From positions 2,418,001 to 2,482,000 of the forward strand of contig NW_025408668.1 of NCBI RefSeq assembly GCF_020360975.1: a stretch of DNA of 64,000 bases, in the 5' to 3' direction. Each line of letters opens with the position of its first letter. The first letter of the stretch is position 1. Source of the DNA: Hirsutella rhossiliensis. Taxonomy: Eukaryota; Ascomycota; Sordariomycetes; Hypocreales; Ophiocordycipitaceae. The notes beneath the pieces were generated by a model. The model did not search any database, was not told the DNA's origin, and worked only from the letters and a program-made list of their open reading frames with translations. Position numbers and translations under genes: made by a program. Below are positions 45,968-57,199 of this stretch, piece after piece.

Positions 45968-48224
45968 ACCCAAGTCGGGTACTGGGTCAAAATGAAAAGA
46001 GGAATGGGAAACAAAATTAGGCTTGCTGGGTTTGCAAGAGCTATGTATCTGGATGGGCATAGCAGGCAGAGCCTTGCTAGGTACATATTTCTAGGCGGCT
46101 AAGGTTTGCGGAAAAGACGGGAGGGCGCTATATGCCCAGGTAATAAATCTTGGACAGGTATTAGCCGAGGGCAGGAATAGGAGCCTTTCTTCTTGCTGTT
46201 AACTATTAACACCTAAGTCAGCCTCTGCCCACGAACTCTCTCCAGCAAGCAGGACTTGTGATGGCCGCAGTCCCCATAATAAAACAATGTTTCGGCACGT
46301 GTCATGCTTTGACAGTGGCCCACGGTTCGAGTTCACTTTAGTCTACCGTAGCTTGCGGGCCGTTGGTGCGAACCGCGGGTGCATGACACTGACCTGGATC
46401 TGAAACGTGATCTAAACTTGAATACCCCTAGCCCCCTTGCCCATACTTCCTTTTCTTGAATCACTACTCCGTACAGGTCAGGAACGTTATGAGATTACTC
46501 ATTGCCTTTCAGTCGCATCTAACGTGATATTATCAACTAAGCTCCAAACTTTCTCCAGTACACATGCTATTATGCTGTACATTATAAAGAACTTTGATTT
46601 ACTATAAGAAAAAGCGGGCAGTAGTGGTGCTCTGGAAACTGAAAACCGCAACGTATGTACGTCGCATAGCGCTCTGGTACGGATCTCGAGACATATTTAA
46701 AAGGACAGTAGAGTTGAAATATGCCAATGAAACTGCACTGCTACCTAGCTAACATATCTGTAGACACACATTCGAGCGAGTTGACCTTGGGACTGAGCGA
46801 ACAGTGTTCGAACCTCCAGCTATTTACATAGAAAAATCTCATGGCGATCAATTAGGGACCTTATGATTCTTCTTTTTCACGTCCATATGTAGAGGGGAAG
46901 GCTGCTACGAGTGTTAGTGAGAGACGTTGACCATGGTGCCTGCATTCATTTGATTAATCTTTTATCCCCATTAAGCGATTACGACCAAACCCTGGAAAGT
47001 CACGACTCGCTTTGCAGTAGTAAGAAATATCCTTAATTGTATAACCTTGTTTGAAGATATTCGAGAACACGCCGCTGGGTTTCGGAGAGAAAAACAAATG
47101 TTTTCTGCACGAGGAAAAAGGAAGATGTGAGAAGCCCCTTGACTGCTTCGCAGATTGGGGAGGCGAGCTTTAGAGCGGGAGCTAGATGTGAGACAATACA
47201 CCCTCAGGGTTTTCTGGGCTATAGAGACTTCGAGTCCGGCCAGTGTTTGCATGAGAAAGTCTGGACAAATATTTGTATCGCCGAGTCGCGCGCACTAATC
47301 ATGATTGAAGATACGTTGTAAAGATAACGGGGCCACTGCCTAATCTATTTATCCTGCCCTGTATTCTTCGCAGCGAATCGCTTCAAAGAAGCAGGTTTCA
47401 GCTTCGTTGCCCTCCTAAACAGCACCCCTTCTCGCATCATCACGGAGATGGCCTCGGTCATCGACGCAGCACTTCTCTGTGGTATATAGCTAGCAATAAT
47501 AGAAGAGGACTCGTGTATAGCCTCAATGTTTGCATGAAGCACGACCATCTTGAGATTTTCCCCCTTGACCAACTCCTTGGAGATCATAGGAACCTGAACC
47601 ATGACGGACAATTGCATCAGCCCATGCTAATTGTGTCGCGAAGCGTGGCCTGATTTCGCAGTTCTCGGAGATATCCCTAGGCAAGAGGGATCTAGGAAGC
47701 TAAAAACACCGGTAAAGAAGAAGGAAGAAGGAGCTAAAAGGAGGTGCAGAAAGGAGGGTGGGGAAGCAGAAGTGGCGATAGCTTCCTATAGAGGTAGCGA
47801 GAGATAAGACGGAGGGGCCGGCAACGGCTGAAAAGGAGGGGGAAAACCGGCAAAAAGCTCGGGAGTTAAAAGGATATTAGAGGCTTCTTTAAGCAAGATA
47901 TTCTTTATTAATTAAGATACCACAGGGATATAAATAGGGGCGTTTGGTAGAGGAAAGAAGGACAATTAAGGTAATATAATAATTGCTCCCCTACCGCAAT
48001 TATTGCCCCCGAGAGAATTAAATAACTTTGCCCTAGCTATCCGACCCCTTACTTCCCCTTTTACCTTCGTGTATTTTATATGCACTTCTCGCATCTCTCT
48101 TCGCGAGAAATTGCGCCCATGGTTCTTCTTGGTCTGTTAGGATACTTGGTAGAGGAGTGTCTAAGATTAACACACGGGATTCGCTATCTTTACGATGTTC
48201 CCTTATCGACATGACTCAGTGAGA

Positions 48225-48284
48225 CCAGGCAGTCCGTATTCTAGGAAAGCAACACCAGGCAGTCCCCATTCTAGGAAAGCAACA
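48225..48284 (+). repeat. Two tandem copies of a 30-bp unit
   Basis: Units 48225-48254 and 48255-48284 start CCAGGCAGTCC and end CTAGGAAAGCAACA, differing at two positions. The frame across them codes for a repeated PGSP.SRKAT, but no gene is supported. Confidence 0.85.
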
Positions 48285-48723
48285 ACGTTTGGCTCGGTAA
48301 CGATAGGCACGCGCTCATGGCATGAGCGCCAAACACGCTCAGACGGCTCCATAAACTGCAAATGTGAAGAAAATATTGGAGGGGCAAGAGACGACTAAGG
48401 CAATGCCGTTACCGCTTCGAAGCCCCGGCACGCGGGCGTATTGCGTTCCGACGCCGCTGCAAACACAATCGTAGGGGCTAGACTACAGCGATAGATGACT
48501 CGCTGATGAGTTTCGACAGTCTGCCACGATAGAATTCGAAGCATAACGACCCAGATCACGTCATTGGCCACTGAAAGGTATTGTCGCAGACACGGCACCT
48601 GGAAATCTATATCTAGGCTCTTCTCCCCTTTCCCTGGTATATCTATTTTTTCAATCCAACAAAGCACGATAATCGCTCAGGCTCAAAACAGTTCCCCTAC
48701 AGCGTTTCCTGCAATCTATGAAA

Positions 48724-48822
48724 CTGTCAAGCTGGTAAAATACCGCTACACCATGCAAAATGAGGGCACCCCCAATAGAGGTGTTACTAACGCGTATTAT
48801 AGGCCCTTTCTTGTCCTGACAG
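48724..48822. repeat. 99-bp dispersed repeat, copy 2
   Basis: Same orientation as the copy at 42572-42670, about 6.2 kb away, with four differences in 99 nt. The chitin deacetylase gene lies between the two copies. Confidence 0.85.
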
Positions 48823-50992
48823 AAACAGAATCCTATCCCATTCGTCGACTGTACTAGAAAGTTCGTTAAATAGAGCCATTCGGCCTGCTCCGGCTATCAA
48901 CGTAGCAGATGCTAAGCGCTTCTGGCAGAAAGGCAGCGACGACGATAGCAGGAAGGAGGGGCATGATGAATGGAATAAAAGCAGTACAATAAGAAAGAGT
49001 AAATCTTTTTTTCTAAGACAGTTGTTCTGCAGGCTGTAGGCCGAGAGATATTGACATACAGACACCTAAAGTACTTTCAAGCCGAAAAAGGAACGTCCTT
49101 AACAAGGCCTTCTCCGTCAAAGCAAATTCTCGTGCATGGCACGGAAGTTGCATAATATTCATTTAGTAGTTTAGACACGGCTGCATAACCCTTCGTACTC
49201 GTACAGCTATATGATCCTCCACTTTTATACGTCTGGTCATTAGCATGGATCAGTAAAGGTGCCACTCCCCTCCCCGCCAAGGAAAAAAAAATAGCAGTTG
49301 ATCTCGGAGACAGGTGATCTGTCATGACTCGTTATTATACGTAGTTGAGCTCTATTACGAAGGTTGCACCCAGAAGAAATCATATACGAGGGGGTCGCCC
49401 GGGGCCCCATGCCACCGTATCAGTCACGCTTATCCGTAGATTCATTTTATTCTGTGCTACCACACTCCAGAAGCTTTAATGCCAGTAAATTGTATGTGTA
49501 GATTCCGTTTATATTCGTCATCGCAAAGAGTTCGTTGATAATATTGTAAAAACGAAGCCAAGCCAACAAGGCAGTTGTCCAAGCCGGCCCAGCTGCTAAA
49601 GGCCCGGAGGGAGCTGTCTATATAGTACGAAATGCTTCTAACGTTTCACCCACCCATGCCGTAGAAACTTATAAAATTAAATAGTGGTCCAAGACGGAGG
49701 GGCTAAAAAATTACACTACATACAGATTAACTGAGTCCCGACCTAGCTATTATAGCTATACGTGCCCGCCCACAAACGCATACACATTTTAAAGCTAAAT
49801 TTGAAGCTATCGCAATTATAGAAATAGCTCTTATAGTGTTAGGGATGCTGGGTGGCAGTCAGAACTACCGTGGCTAGGATGAATGCGTAGTGATGCTCGC
49901 TATGTCTGACGAGGTTCTCCCGTGACTCTGGACAGTTGCAGAATATACTGTCTGAGTAGTGGGAGATAAAAGCTTGTCTCTTTTGGCTATTTAGTCGTTA
50001 GGTCTAACTTATATATAGACGGGTGTGACGTCTCTGGCTGGTGTGCAGGGGAGAGCCAGATATCCCTAGGCCTTGGTGGGTCTAGCCTTTATCCCGCAAC
50101 ATATAGGCTTGTTAACGTTATAGATAGGCATTAAATGCCGGCCTTTATTACGGCCGGACTAAGCTAATTTATAGATACTATAAGCTTTAAGGTAAGCTAA
50201 TTTATGGGGCCCCAGACCACTAAGACTACTTAAATTTTATAAGTCTCTATAGAACAAAGCAATGATCCGTAATTACCACACCATTAATAGCTCGAGTGTT
50301 GCATGCTCGGTCATATGTCAGCACGTTTGCCCCACCCTTACAGGTAGACAGAGAGAGGTATATAGAACCCAACGGCTGTAGAGCCGAGTCCCATGGACTT
50401 TCCGTAGGATGGATAAAGGCTTACCTCTCTACATCTCGCACCAGTACTATAACTATTGCAGAGATAGAGGAGGGTAAAGCACCACGTTTCACGCTGTTAT
50501 ATCCTTAAAGCGGTTCCACGTTCTGAAAGGGGGATGGGGGGGGAAGCTCCTGTCCTGCAAGCACGGTATCTATCTCGTCTACTACTTGGTCTACTACTAG
50601 ACCCAGATATGTCCAGTTCACTGAACTCTTAAAGATAATGTCGCACTATATTCTGCGGAGACGGTCGTTGTTCAGCGGAAACTGGACACCAATCAAACCT
50701 TCTTCGTATTCGAGAGTGGGTTAGACAATGGTCTGGTTACCCTGCTATCATCCGCTGGCGAAAGTGGGCAATGGCCGTTCGTTCTCAGCAGGTCAACAAG
50801 GCCGTGGAAACGGGGCCCAATCATGATAACGCAAGGGAGAACAAAACTTTGTCATTTGGGAAAAAGTATAAGATCCCTTTGGCCTAGCTTGCGACTTCGG
50901 GAAGACCAGCAATCACTATACTCGCAATTGTCTACCCCATCTGTACCCTTTGTGCCTCTTTTGGAAAGCCCCTGTCCAATAGCACCTCCGCA

Positions 50993-51543
50993 ATGCGTTT
51001 TGCCGCAGTCAGCATCTTTCTCGCCGGCCTCGCCTCTACAGTGGCAGCGGCAGAGCCAAAATGCGAGCTGGAAACCAAAGTCAAAATCCACGACATGTCC
51101 TATTGGATCAACAAAGAGAGTGAAAATGACGAGCAAATGTCCAGCATCCAATTTAGACTCGACACCAAGTCCGGCTCTGTCAATTGCAGCTTATTCGAAA
51201 TTTGCCAAGAATACGTGTCCTACGACATTGTCACCTGTGGTGACGATACTCTCTACTACTTCAATGCCATGCTTATAAGCAATGACACAATGCATCTGCA
51301 GATTTACCGCAACTACATCGGGGCGTAAGTTCTTCCTCGAAGCTCAAAATTTCTTGCTGCTGCTGAACCGCATGATGTAGTGTCAGGTATCTAGGAAAAG
51401 CAGTTGTCCCGGCTAAATGCGAAAATCTTCCAAGGACGAAGGCAAGCCAATGCACGCAGCTCAAGAATGACCAGAACAAAGGCATCCAGATTACTCCACC
51501 GAAATTCGTCACGGTACACGCCAACCAAGAGCGAGACATTTGA
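50993..51543 (+). CDS. Small secreted protein of unknown family
   Basis: Exons 50993-51324 and 51381-51543 give 164 aa. The intron has a GTAAGT donor and a GATGTAG acceptor. A second acceptor six bases later (TGTCAG) would keep frame and drop two residues. Residues 1-19 are a signal peptide (MRFAAVSIFLAGLASTVAA). The mature part of about 145 residues carries six Cys in ECQ/CEL-type polar contexts, two N-glycosylation sequons (NCS and NDT), and no recognised motif. An exported, possibly disulphide-bonded protein is the only safe statement. It sits isolated in a gene-poor, AT-rich stretch, typical of effector-like genes. Confidence 0.65.
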
Positions 51544-54291
51544 GAGTATGAGCCGGGTCAGCATGCGATTCAGTCACTGAAACCAGTAGCTTGCTGCACT
51601 GAGGCATTGCGAATCTCTAACTGTCCCAGCACCATTGCCAGTAACTCAGCCGAGGCAGCTCAGAGGTGTCGGACTTAATCGGGATGTGTTTAGTGATAAT
51701 TTGACATTGTGTGAGGCGGTCATCTTGATGGCACCCGTGGTTGTCGTGCGTGGAAATGAATTGGCTTGACGTAGGCAAACAATGGTCGATAGGAATGCGA
51801 CCTTTTTTGACTCAACCTTGCCTAATCTTTACCCAACGAACTGACATCATCAGCATCGGAGCCCATTCCGCCACGAAGCCCGTTGTAACTTGAGGCTCAC
51901 CACGGTGGCCTTGGTTAAGGGATGTGGATTTCCCACCGTCTGTCATGTCGAGCTCGCAAACCAGAAAAAACATTGAATGCGTGCCAAAAACCCTAAGAGG
52001 CTACATTGTTTATGCAATAGTTTACCAAATACCACGGCTTACAACTTCTGGCTTTGAGTTGCCCCTATTTCACCAAGTTGTCTTGCCCGATACAGAAATA
52101 CTGCAAGTCTCCAACTATGGCCGCAAGTGAATCGAAACGCCAGGACCGTTTTTTCCAAGGGGCTGCCTCCCTCTCTAACACGCCTGATTACGAAACGATT
52201 GGGGGTACTATAAGCCCAACGTTAGAGGTGTGACAAGAGTCTATCGAAGGAAAGGTGATTATTTCTTTCACGTGGTCAAATAGAGGGTATAGCAGTCCCT
52301 CGAATTGCCATAAATAGAGGATAGAATCTAATTGGAGTATGAATGGGGCCCCCCTTACCCGGGTCAATGGTTTCAAATGGGCCCTTCTCAGTTGGAGCAA
52401 CCTAGCTCTAATGACCCAAGTCAGTACATGATTTTGAGGTCTTCAATATGATCCAGTTCGCTGCAGCTGGCTAGTGGATCGATGCCGGCCTGGCGACCAA
52501 TAGAGCTTCACTATGAGGACAAGAAGATACTGGGGGCAATCACACTTTATGTGCCGCGCTGTCAAGATCGGGTAATCCCTTTTTGGGGATCTCGACGAGA
52601 TTCGACTTATCGTTGCTATCGAGTATGGACTGGGCGAGAGCAAGCTGATAATTAAATGTATCGAAAACAACATAGGGAGAGCGCAGGAAATATTGCCAAA
52701 GAATCATGGTATTGGAGGTGATCCTGTCAGACCTGGATAGCGGTCGGGAATCAAGACGAGGATGGCGAGCTTGCTAAGATACTTTTCGGAGTCCACGCCG
52801 CCGGAAAGAATAATGCTCGACTTGACGCCGATATCATCCCATAGTAGAGCACCTCAGTATGGCCCAAGGGGGAAAAGTGTGATAACATAAGAGCGGGATT
52901 TAGTGAAGACCGCACGCACGAGGTAAACTAAAGTCTGGCGTTTATCCAGCCTTTCTAGACCATATTGGCGATCATCGTATGTAGGAGTGGTTGGCGGCCA
53001 CGTCGGTGCGTAAGCCGGACCTAGGACGCCGCTGCTCCTGTGCGATTTAAGAGCAAGCAAGGCCAAACGGCCGGCTCTTGATAGGCTTCCCGCTTATAGT
53101 AGTACCATCGTAAAAAGAGTTCGCCCGAACTCTCGCGTTATCAACGTAAGTAATCTCGAAGCCGCGCTCATAGACCGATTGGAGGTGGAGCTTGATTCGG
53201 AGGAAACTAGACACGGAGTACGAGGCGGGCTTTAGCGTATCGGAATACTACGACATACAACGCGCTTCGACGGCGCACGGCATATGTGGTATGAATATAT
53301 ATATTGCATACCACATTATTGTGCAAGGGTGTCCTGAAGCTTCTGGCTATCCCAGAGGTCGGCATCGACGGGCTTGACCCGGGTGTTGCTGCTGCGAGTA
53401 TCTAGATGAAACCACAAGTTTCGGGGGGGCGTTCCGTCGCCAACCTGAATGCTTCGACGTCATCACTGCCATCTCGGCGAGTGAGCAGCGACGGGGGTAA
53501 GCGACTGGGCTTTGCCGGGCTCTTGGTCGTAGACTGGCACAGTAACGGTGCCGCCGAGGCGGTGGAAACGACGAGCGCAAGGGCAAGTTCCAGCATGCTG
53601 GTGAGCATCGTGATGAGCGCGCTTAACCCCAGGTACAGGCGTTGCATACGAGCACGCGGTGGCAATTTGAAGGTCGACAGTGGTCACAAATATGACAAGA
53701 AAGATCTTAGTTTCTTACATATTTGTCTACTTATAAGTGAGCGAGAAGAAGTTATCATTCAGTCGCGCTGTGTATCCTTGAGCCTCACGGCAGTTGTGCT
53801 CGCAGTATCTGACAATCACGGGGCTTCCTAATTACTGAAAGAAGGGGATTGATCCGTTTTGTTACATCTTAGGGAAGGATTTAACGATTGATCTCAAAGG
53901 TAAATTACATCCGATGGATGGGGACGAAACTTAGGTTTGAAAAACCCGGCCAATCGGGCAAAAGGCGCGACTACACCGGCCGAACAGAGGAAGAAGAATT
54001 AATAGCAAAAGTAGAGTGTCACAGATGCGTCGAGGATGGTAAAAGATACCAGGCGGACAGGCTTGTTGCGTCCTCGTACATAGTTCCCAGCGACCCAGCC
54101 TAGCCACGGTTTCAGCAGGGACTCGCCATAGACAAACGACTGGCAACATCTTCAACTGCCGTGATTGGAAAACCGCCTAATAGTGCTACTGCATTCGTTT
54201 AGACCTCGAGACGATGTTCGTCTAATAGTTGCAGAAAGGTTTCGTATATTGTCGGGTTGTTTCTACCCGTGGAAAGACGGGGTGACACCTT
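51544..54291. other. About 2.7 kb gene-poor region
   Basis: No complete gene is supported apart from the doubtful signal-peptide frame at 53402-53647. The part around 52440-53300 has the patchy look of decayed coding or transposon sequence, with short frames broken by stops, but no element could be named. Confidence 0.4.
53402..53647 (-). CDS. Doubtful small secreted-protein frame
   Basis: An 81-aa frame starting with ATG at 53647 on the minus strand. The first 32 residues form a plausible signal sequence (LYLGLSALITMLTSMLELAL core, Ala-Ser-Ala cleavage region). The rest is polar with two Cys and a TRRDGSDD acidic stretch. The frame ends at a stop just before possible acceptor-like CTAG/GCAG sequences, so a further exon cannot be excluded. 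It may be a chance frame, and no family is recognised. Confidence 0.25.
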   Translation of the reverse strand: MQRLYLGLSALITMLTSMLELALALVVSTASAAPLLCQSTTKSPAKPSRLPPSLLTRRDGSDDVEAFRLATERPPETCGFI

Positions 54292-55732
54292 CTATCTGCG
54301 TCCAATACCCGCCGCTTTCTGTATTTTGGCCATGAATGTCTTGGTCGCCTCCGGCAGCGCCTCCTGTTGAAGCTTGTCCAAGTATCCGTCGACATACTTC
54401 TTGACCGACTCCTTGGCAGAATTCTCGTCCCCGCGCTGGCCGACAAGGTCGTAGTAGACTGCATTTTCGGTCACGTTCTTCCCCTTTTTGAGAATGACTT
54501 CCGTGATGATGGTTCTCATTTTCTCGACAACCTTGGCGACCATCTCGTCGTGCTGGAAGCCTCGCCTAGAGAAGCATTCCCCTTCGGTCGAGTAGTTCGT
54601 CTGATTGTACCTCTCGTGGCACCAGCCATCGGTACCTACGCAAGACTCGGCCTGTCGTTCTGCCTCGGGACAACCATCTAGCTTGGGCAGCTGGAAAGGC
54701 GCGACTTCCCTTGCGCTATAGCAAGAATCGTGATCGGCAGATTGCCGCTGGCATATATATTCGGTCCCCTTGCATTGCTCACTTTGGTCTGAGTCGTCGC
54801 GGCATGTCTGGTTGGGGGGCACCCATTTGCTTGGCCCATCGGAGGAGCGTTTGCGGAAACCCTCACATCGTTCCTTTGATCCATAAATCTTGAATATCTC
54901 CTCGCTTGCGCACCAAGCCTTTGTACCGACACAGGCTTCAGAAAGCCCCCCTTTCTGCTTCAAGGTGTTGCACTCCGGAGAGTTGTCGTCATAGAAGGGA
55001 GGCCTCTCGCGCGATTCGACGCACGCTTGTACTTTTGCAGAATCTGTCAGCCGGGCGCAGAAATTCTCCGTGCCTTCGCACTCCTCGGTTGGATCTCCGA
55101 AGCACTTGAGAAAGTCTTTAATAAGAAAATTTTCCCTCTTGCTGTCTTTGGGGGCCTCTTCTCGGTGAGCCAGGCAGGCTTCAGGCGAGCCGTACGACTT
55201 GACTCTTATGTCGGCCTTGCAAAACTCTAGAGTTCCCGAACAGCGCTCATCGTCGTTTCTTCCGGCAGCAAGGCAGCCCGGAGAATATTTCTGGAGCCAT
55301 TTCCCATTCACCCGGGCTGCGTAGCATAAGCCGCGAAATGTGGAATCCTCCACCCTAGAACAGAGAACATCGGTTCCGTCACAGGTTTCTTTGTGCGCCA
55401 GGCAATCGGTATTGATGTATTGCCACTCCGTCTTTTTGATCCGGTCGTCAAAGCAAGCCTTCTGACTATCGTACTTGTCGATGTCCTTGTAGTACTCGGG
55501 TATAGTGCACCACGCAATGGATCCCAGGCAGGACTCGACGCGTTCGAAACACTTAACGCCGGGCCTGTACCACTGGGGACCTTGCCACGCTTGCCTGGAC
55601 TGTGTGTATTTTAGCATCTTTGCGCTGCGAGTTGTGCAAGGGGAGCTGCCTCTCTCGCCATACCTGTAGAAGGCTGACATCCACGGCGCTGGCCGAAGCC
55701 GCGAGCGGAAGGACGACCGACACGGCAGCCAT
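54292..55732 (-). CDS. Secreted protein of seven alternating Cys-rich repeats
   Basis: Exons on the minus strand, 55732-55664 and 55599-54292, give 458 aa. The 64-nt intron has a GTATGG donor and an ACACAG acceptor. Exon 1 encodes the signal peptide (MAAVSVVLPLAASASA), and an upstream in-frame ATG at 55792 would only lengthen it. Residues 40-375 hold seven tandem units of form C-x(6-11)-C-x-G-[TS]-x3-C-x(7-14)-C, four Cys each. Units 1, 3, 5 and 7 carry a longer spacer with Tyr and Ser before the last Cys, and three of them have WC after GT/GS-xx. Units 2, 4 and 6 have shorter spacers and lack Trp. The last 85 residues are charged, helical and Cys-free (VVEKMRTIITEVILKKG). I do not recognise the fold. 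Extracellular binding or structural function is inference. Confidence 0.75.
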
Positions 55733-57199
55733 GATTTCCAACTGAGTGACCAGTTGTGATACTCCGAAAACGAAAGACGATTGTGAGAACATTGCTACCA
55801 AAGGATGTTTAGGCTTCTCCCACTCTTTGTTGCAGATACGTCCGAAGTAACTAACGAAGTGGCTATCTTGAAGGATTTAGTTCAATCTCATCATGCCTTT
55901 TTTATCTAGCTTTGACAATGCCTGCATGAATTATCTTGGCTGTGCCAGTACGCATCATGCTGTCTGGGTCATACGAGGCGGAGCATATGCCAGCGAGGTC
56001 CGATGACCGAATTACCTAGTGCGTGATGTACAGACTACAGTACATATAACACATCCAAGGGTACGGAGATGATGGATTATGCTGTGCATTAAACCATATG
56101 GCTTGAAACCCAGGAGACAAGCCGACCGCAGCCCCGCTTTCACCACGGTTAGAAAGCTGATCTTGCGTAAGGCTACGAGGTGCAGTCAGCCCACATGGGA
56201 ATTCAGTCGGCTCAACCACGTAGCCGATCGATGCTGGAGGATATGCCGTCCTGCGAGACGACATGCAGAACCAGGCCTCGAGGAACCGCGTCTCTGCAGG
56301 GAAGAACCTGGTCGACGAGCTTACCAGCAAGCACTATTTCCCCGCAGCGTGAGGCTAGGACAGGGTGGCACTCTAGCGGCGGCCAAGGCGTGCACGTCGG
56401 ACTAGATCTTGCGGCTATTCAGGCTCAGAAGCCAAGGAATGATTACTTTCTCTGGAAGGGGTCTCCATAGGCCGTTGGTTCAAGGTTGTGGAGACAAACG
56501 TGCTTCAAAGTAGAAGATCGAATCAGCAGGGTGGTGGCCTTGTCATACGCCCGGAGGAAATTCCCTATACAGGCTACAAGGACGGCTTTAAAGTCCGACT
56601 GAAACTGGTCGGGGTTCGGCTTTTATACCCCCTGCCTGACTCGTTACACCTCAAGCCCCACGGAGGTTGCAAGAAACTCAATGGATTCAGACGCACTAAT
56701 CGGTGGGGGGCCCCATCCATAAGTGGATTTTAGCACAATTTGTCCCTTAAAGTCTGATCTTATTGGGCCCTCCCCACGGCGTTGTCGATCGCTTGGCGCG
56801 TCTCAATCTCTGGAGTTTCTACGGTAACTCCACCTACCTACGAAGTAGTTCCATATAAGTCTCCATTATTCTTATGAAAGACGGATCATAAGTCTTGCCA
56901 TTTATGCGTCCTGCAGCTAGGAGAAAGGGAGGTAATTGCATTAATATTGTGACTTGGCTGACCTTCTCACCGACTCGTCCCAACCCCTGCCAAGTTTTCA
57001 AAATACCTCACAGCTGTAGACGGCACACGTACTTTGTGCTACAAATACAGCCGCCATTACTGGCCCTCTATGAGAGGAGTATGTCCCGCTATTTACTCTA
57101 GTTTTATCAGACAGCTCTATCATTTGCTTCCTCTGATAGCCCTCTCGCTTATTTCATTCTATCGCTCTCTCACTTTCATTATCCTTCAATGCCTCTAGC
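55733..57199. other. Intergenic region between two secreted-protein genes
   Basis: About 1.5 kb between divergently oriented genes. Frames at 56079-56470 and 56488-56733 have some codon texture (for example GWHSSGGQGVHVGLD) but no start, signal or domain, and may be remnants. A GGGGGGCCCC palindromic patch lies at about 56704. Confidence 0.4.

Larger units (their letters stand above)
45968..50992. other. About 5 kb AT-rich, gene-poor, degenerate region
   Basis: No gene is supported. A minus-strand frame of 90 codons (47345-47617) starts with ATG and lacks low complexity but has no domain or signal peptide, so it is at most a remnant. Parts at 47880-48010 and 49500-50250 are strongly AT-rich with many TATA/TTAA runs, as in RIP-mutated repeats. 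A 30-bp tandem duplication and a dispersed repeat copy lie inside and are listed separately. Confidence 0.45.

Noticed and set aside
47345..47617. 90-codon minus-strand ORF in AT-rich DNA
   Set aside because: It starts with ATG and looks protein-like, but has no signal peptide, domain, neighbouring exon or repeat partner. It could be a remnant, but evidence is too thin for a gene call.
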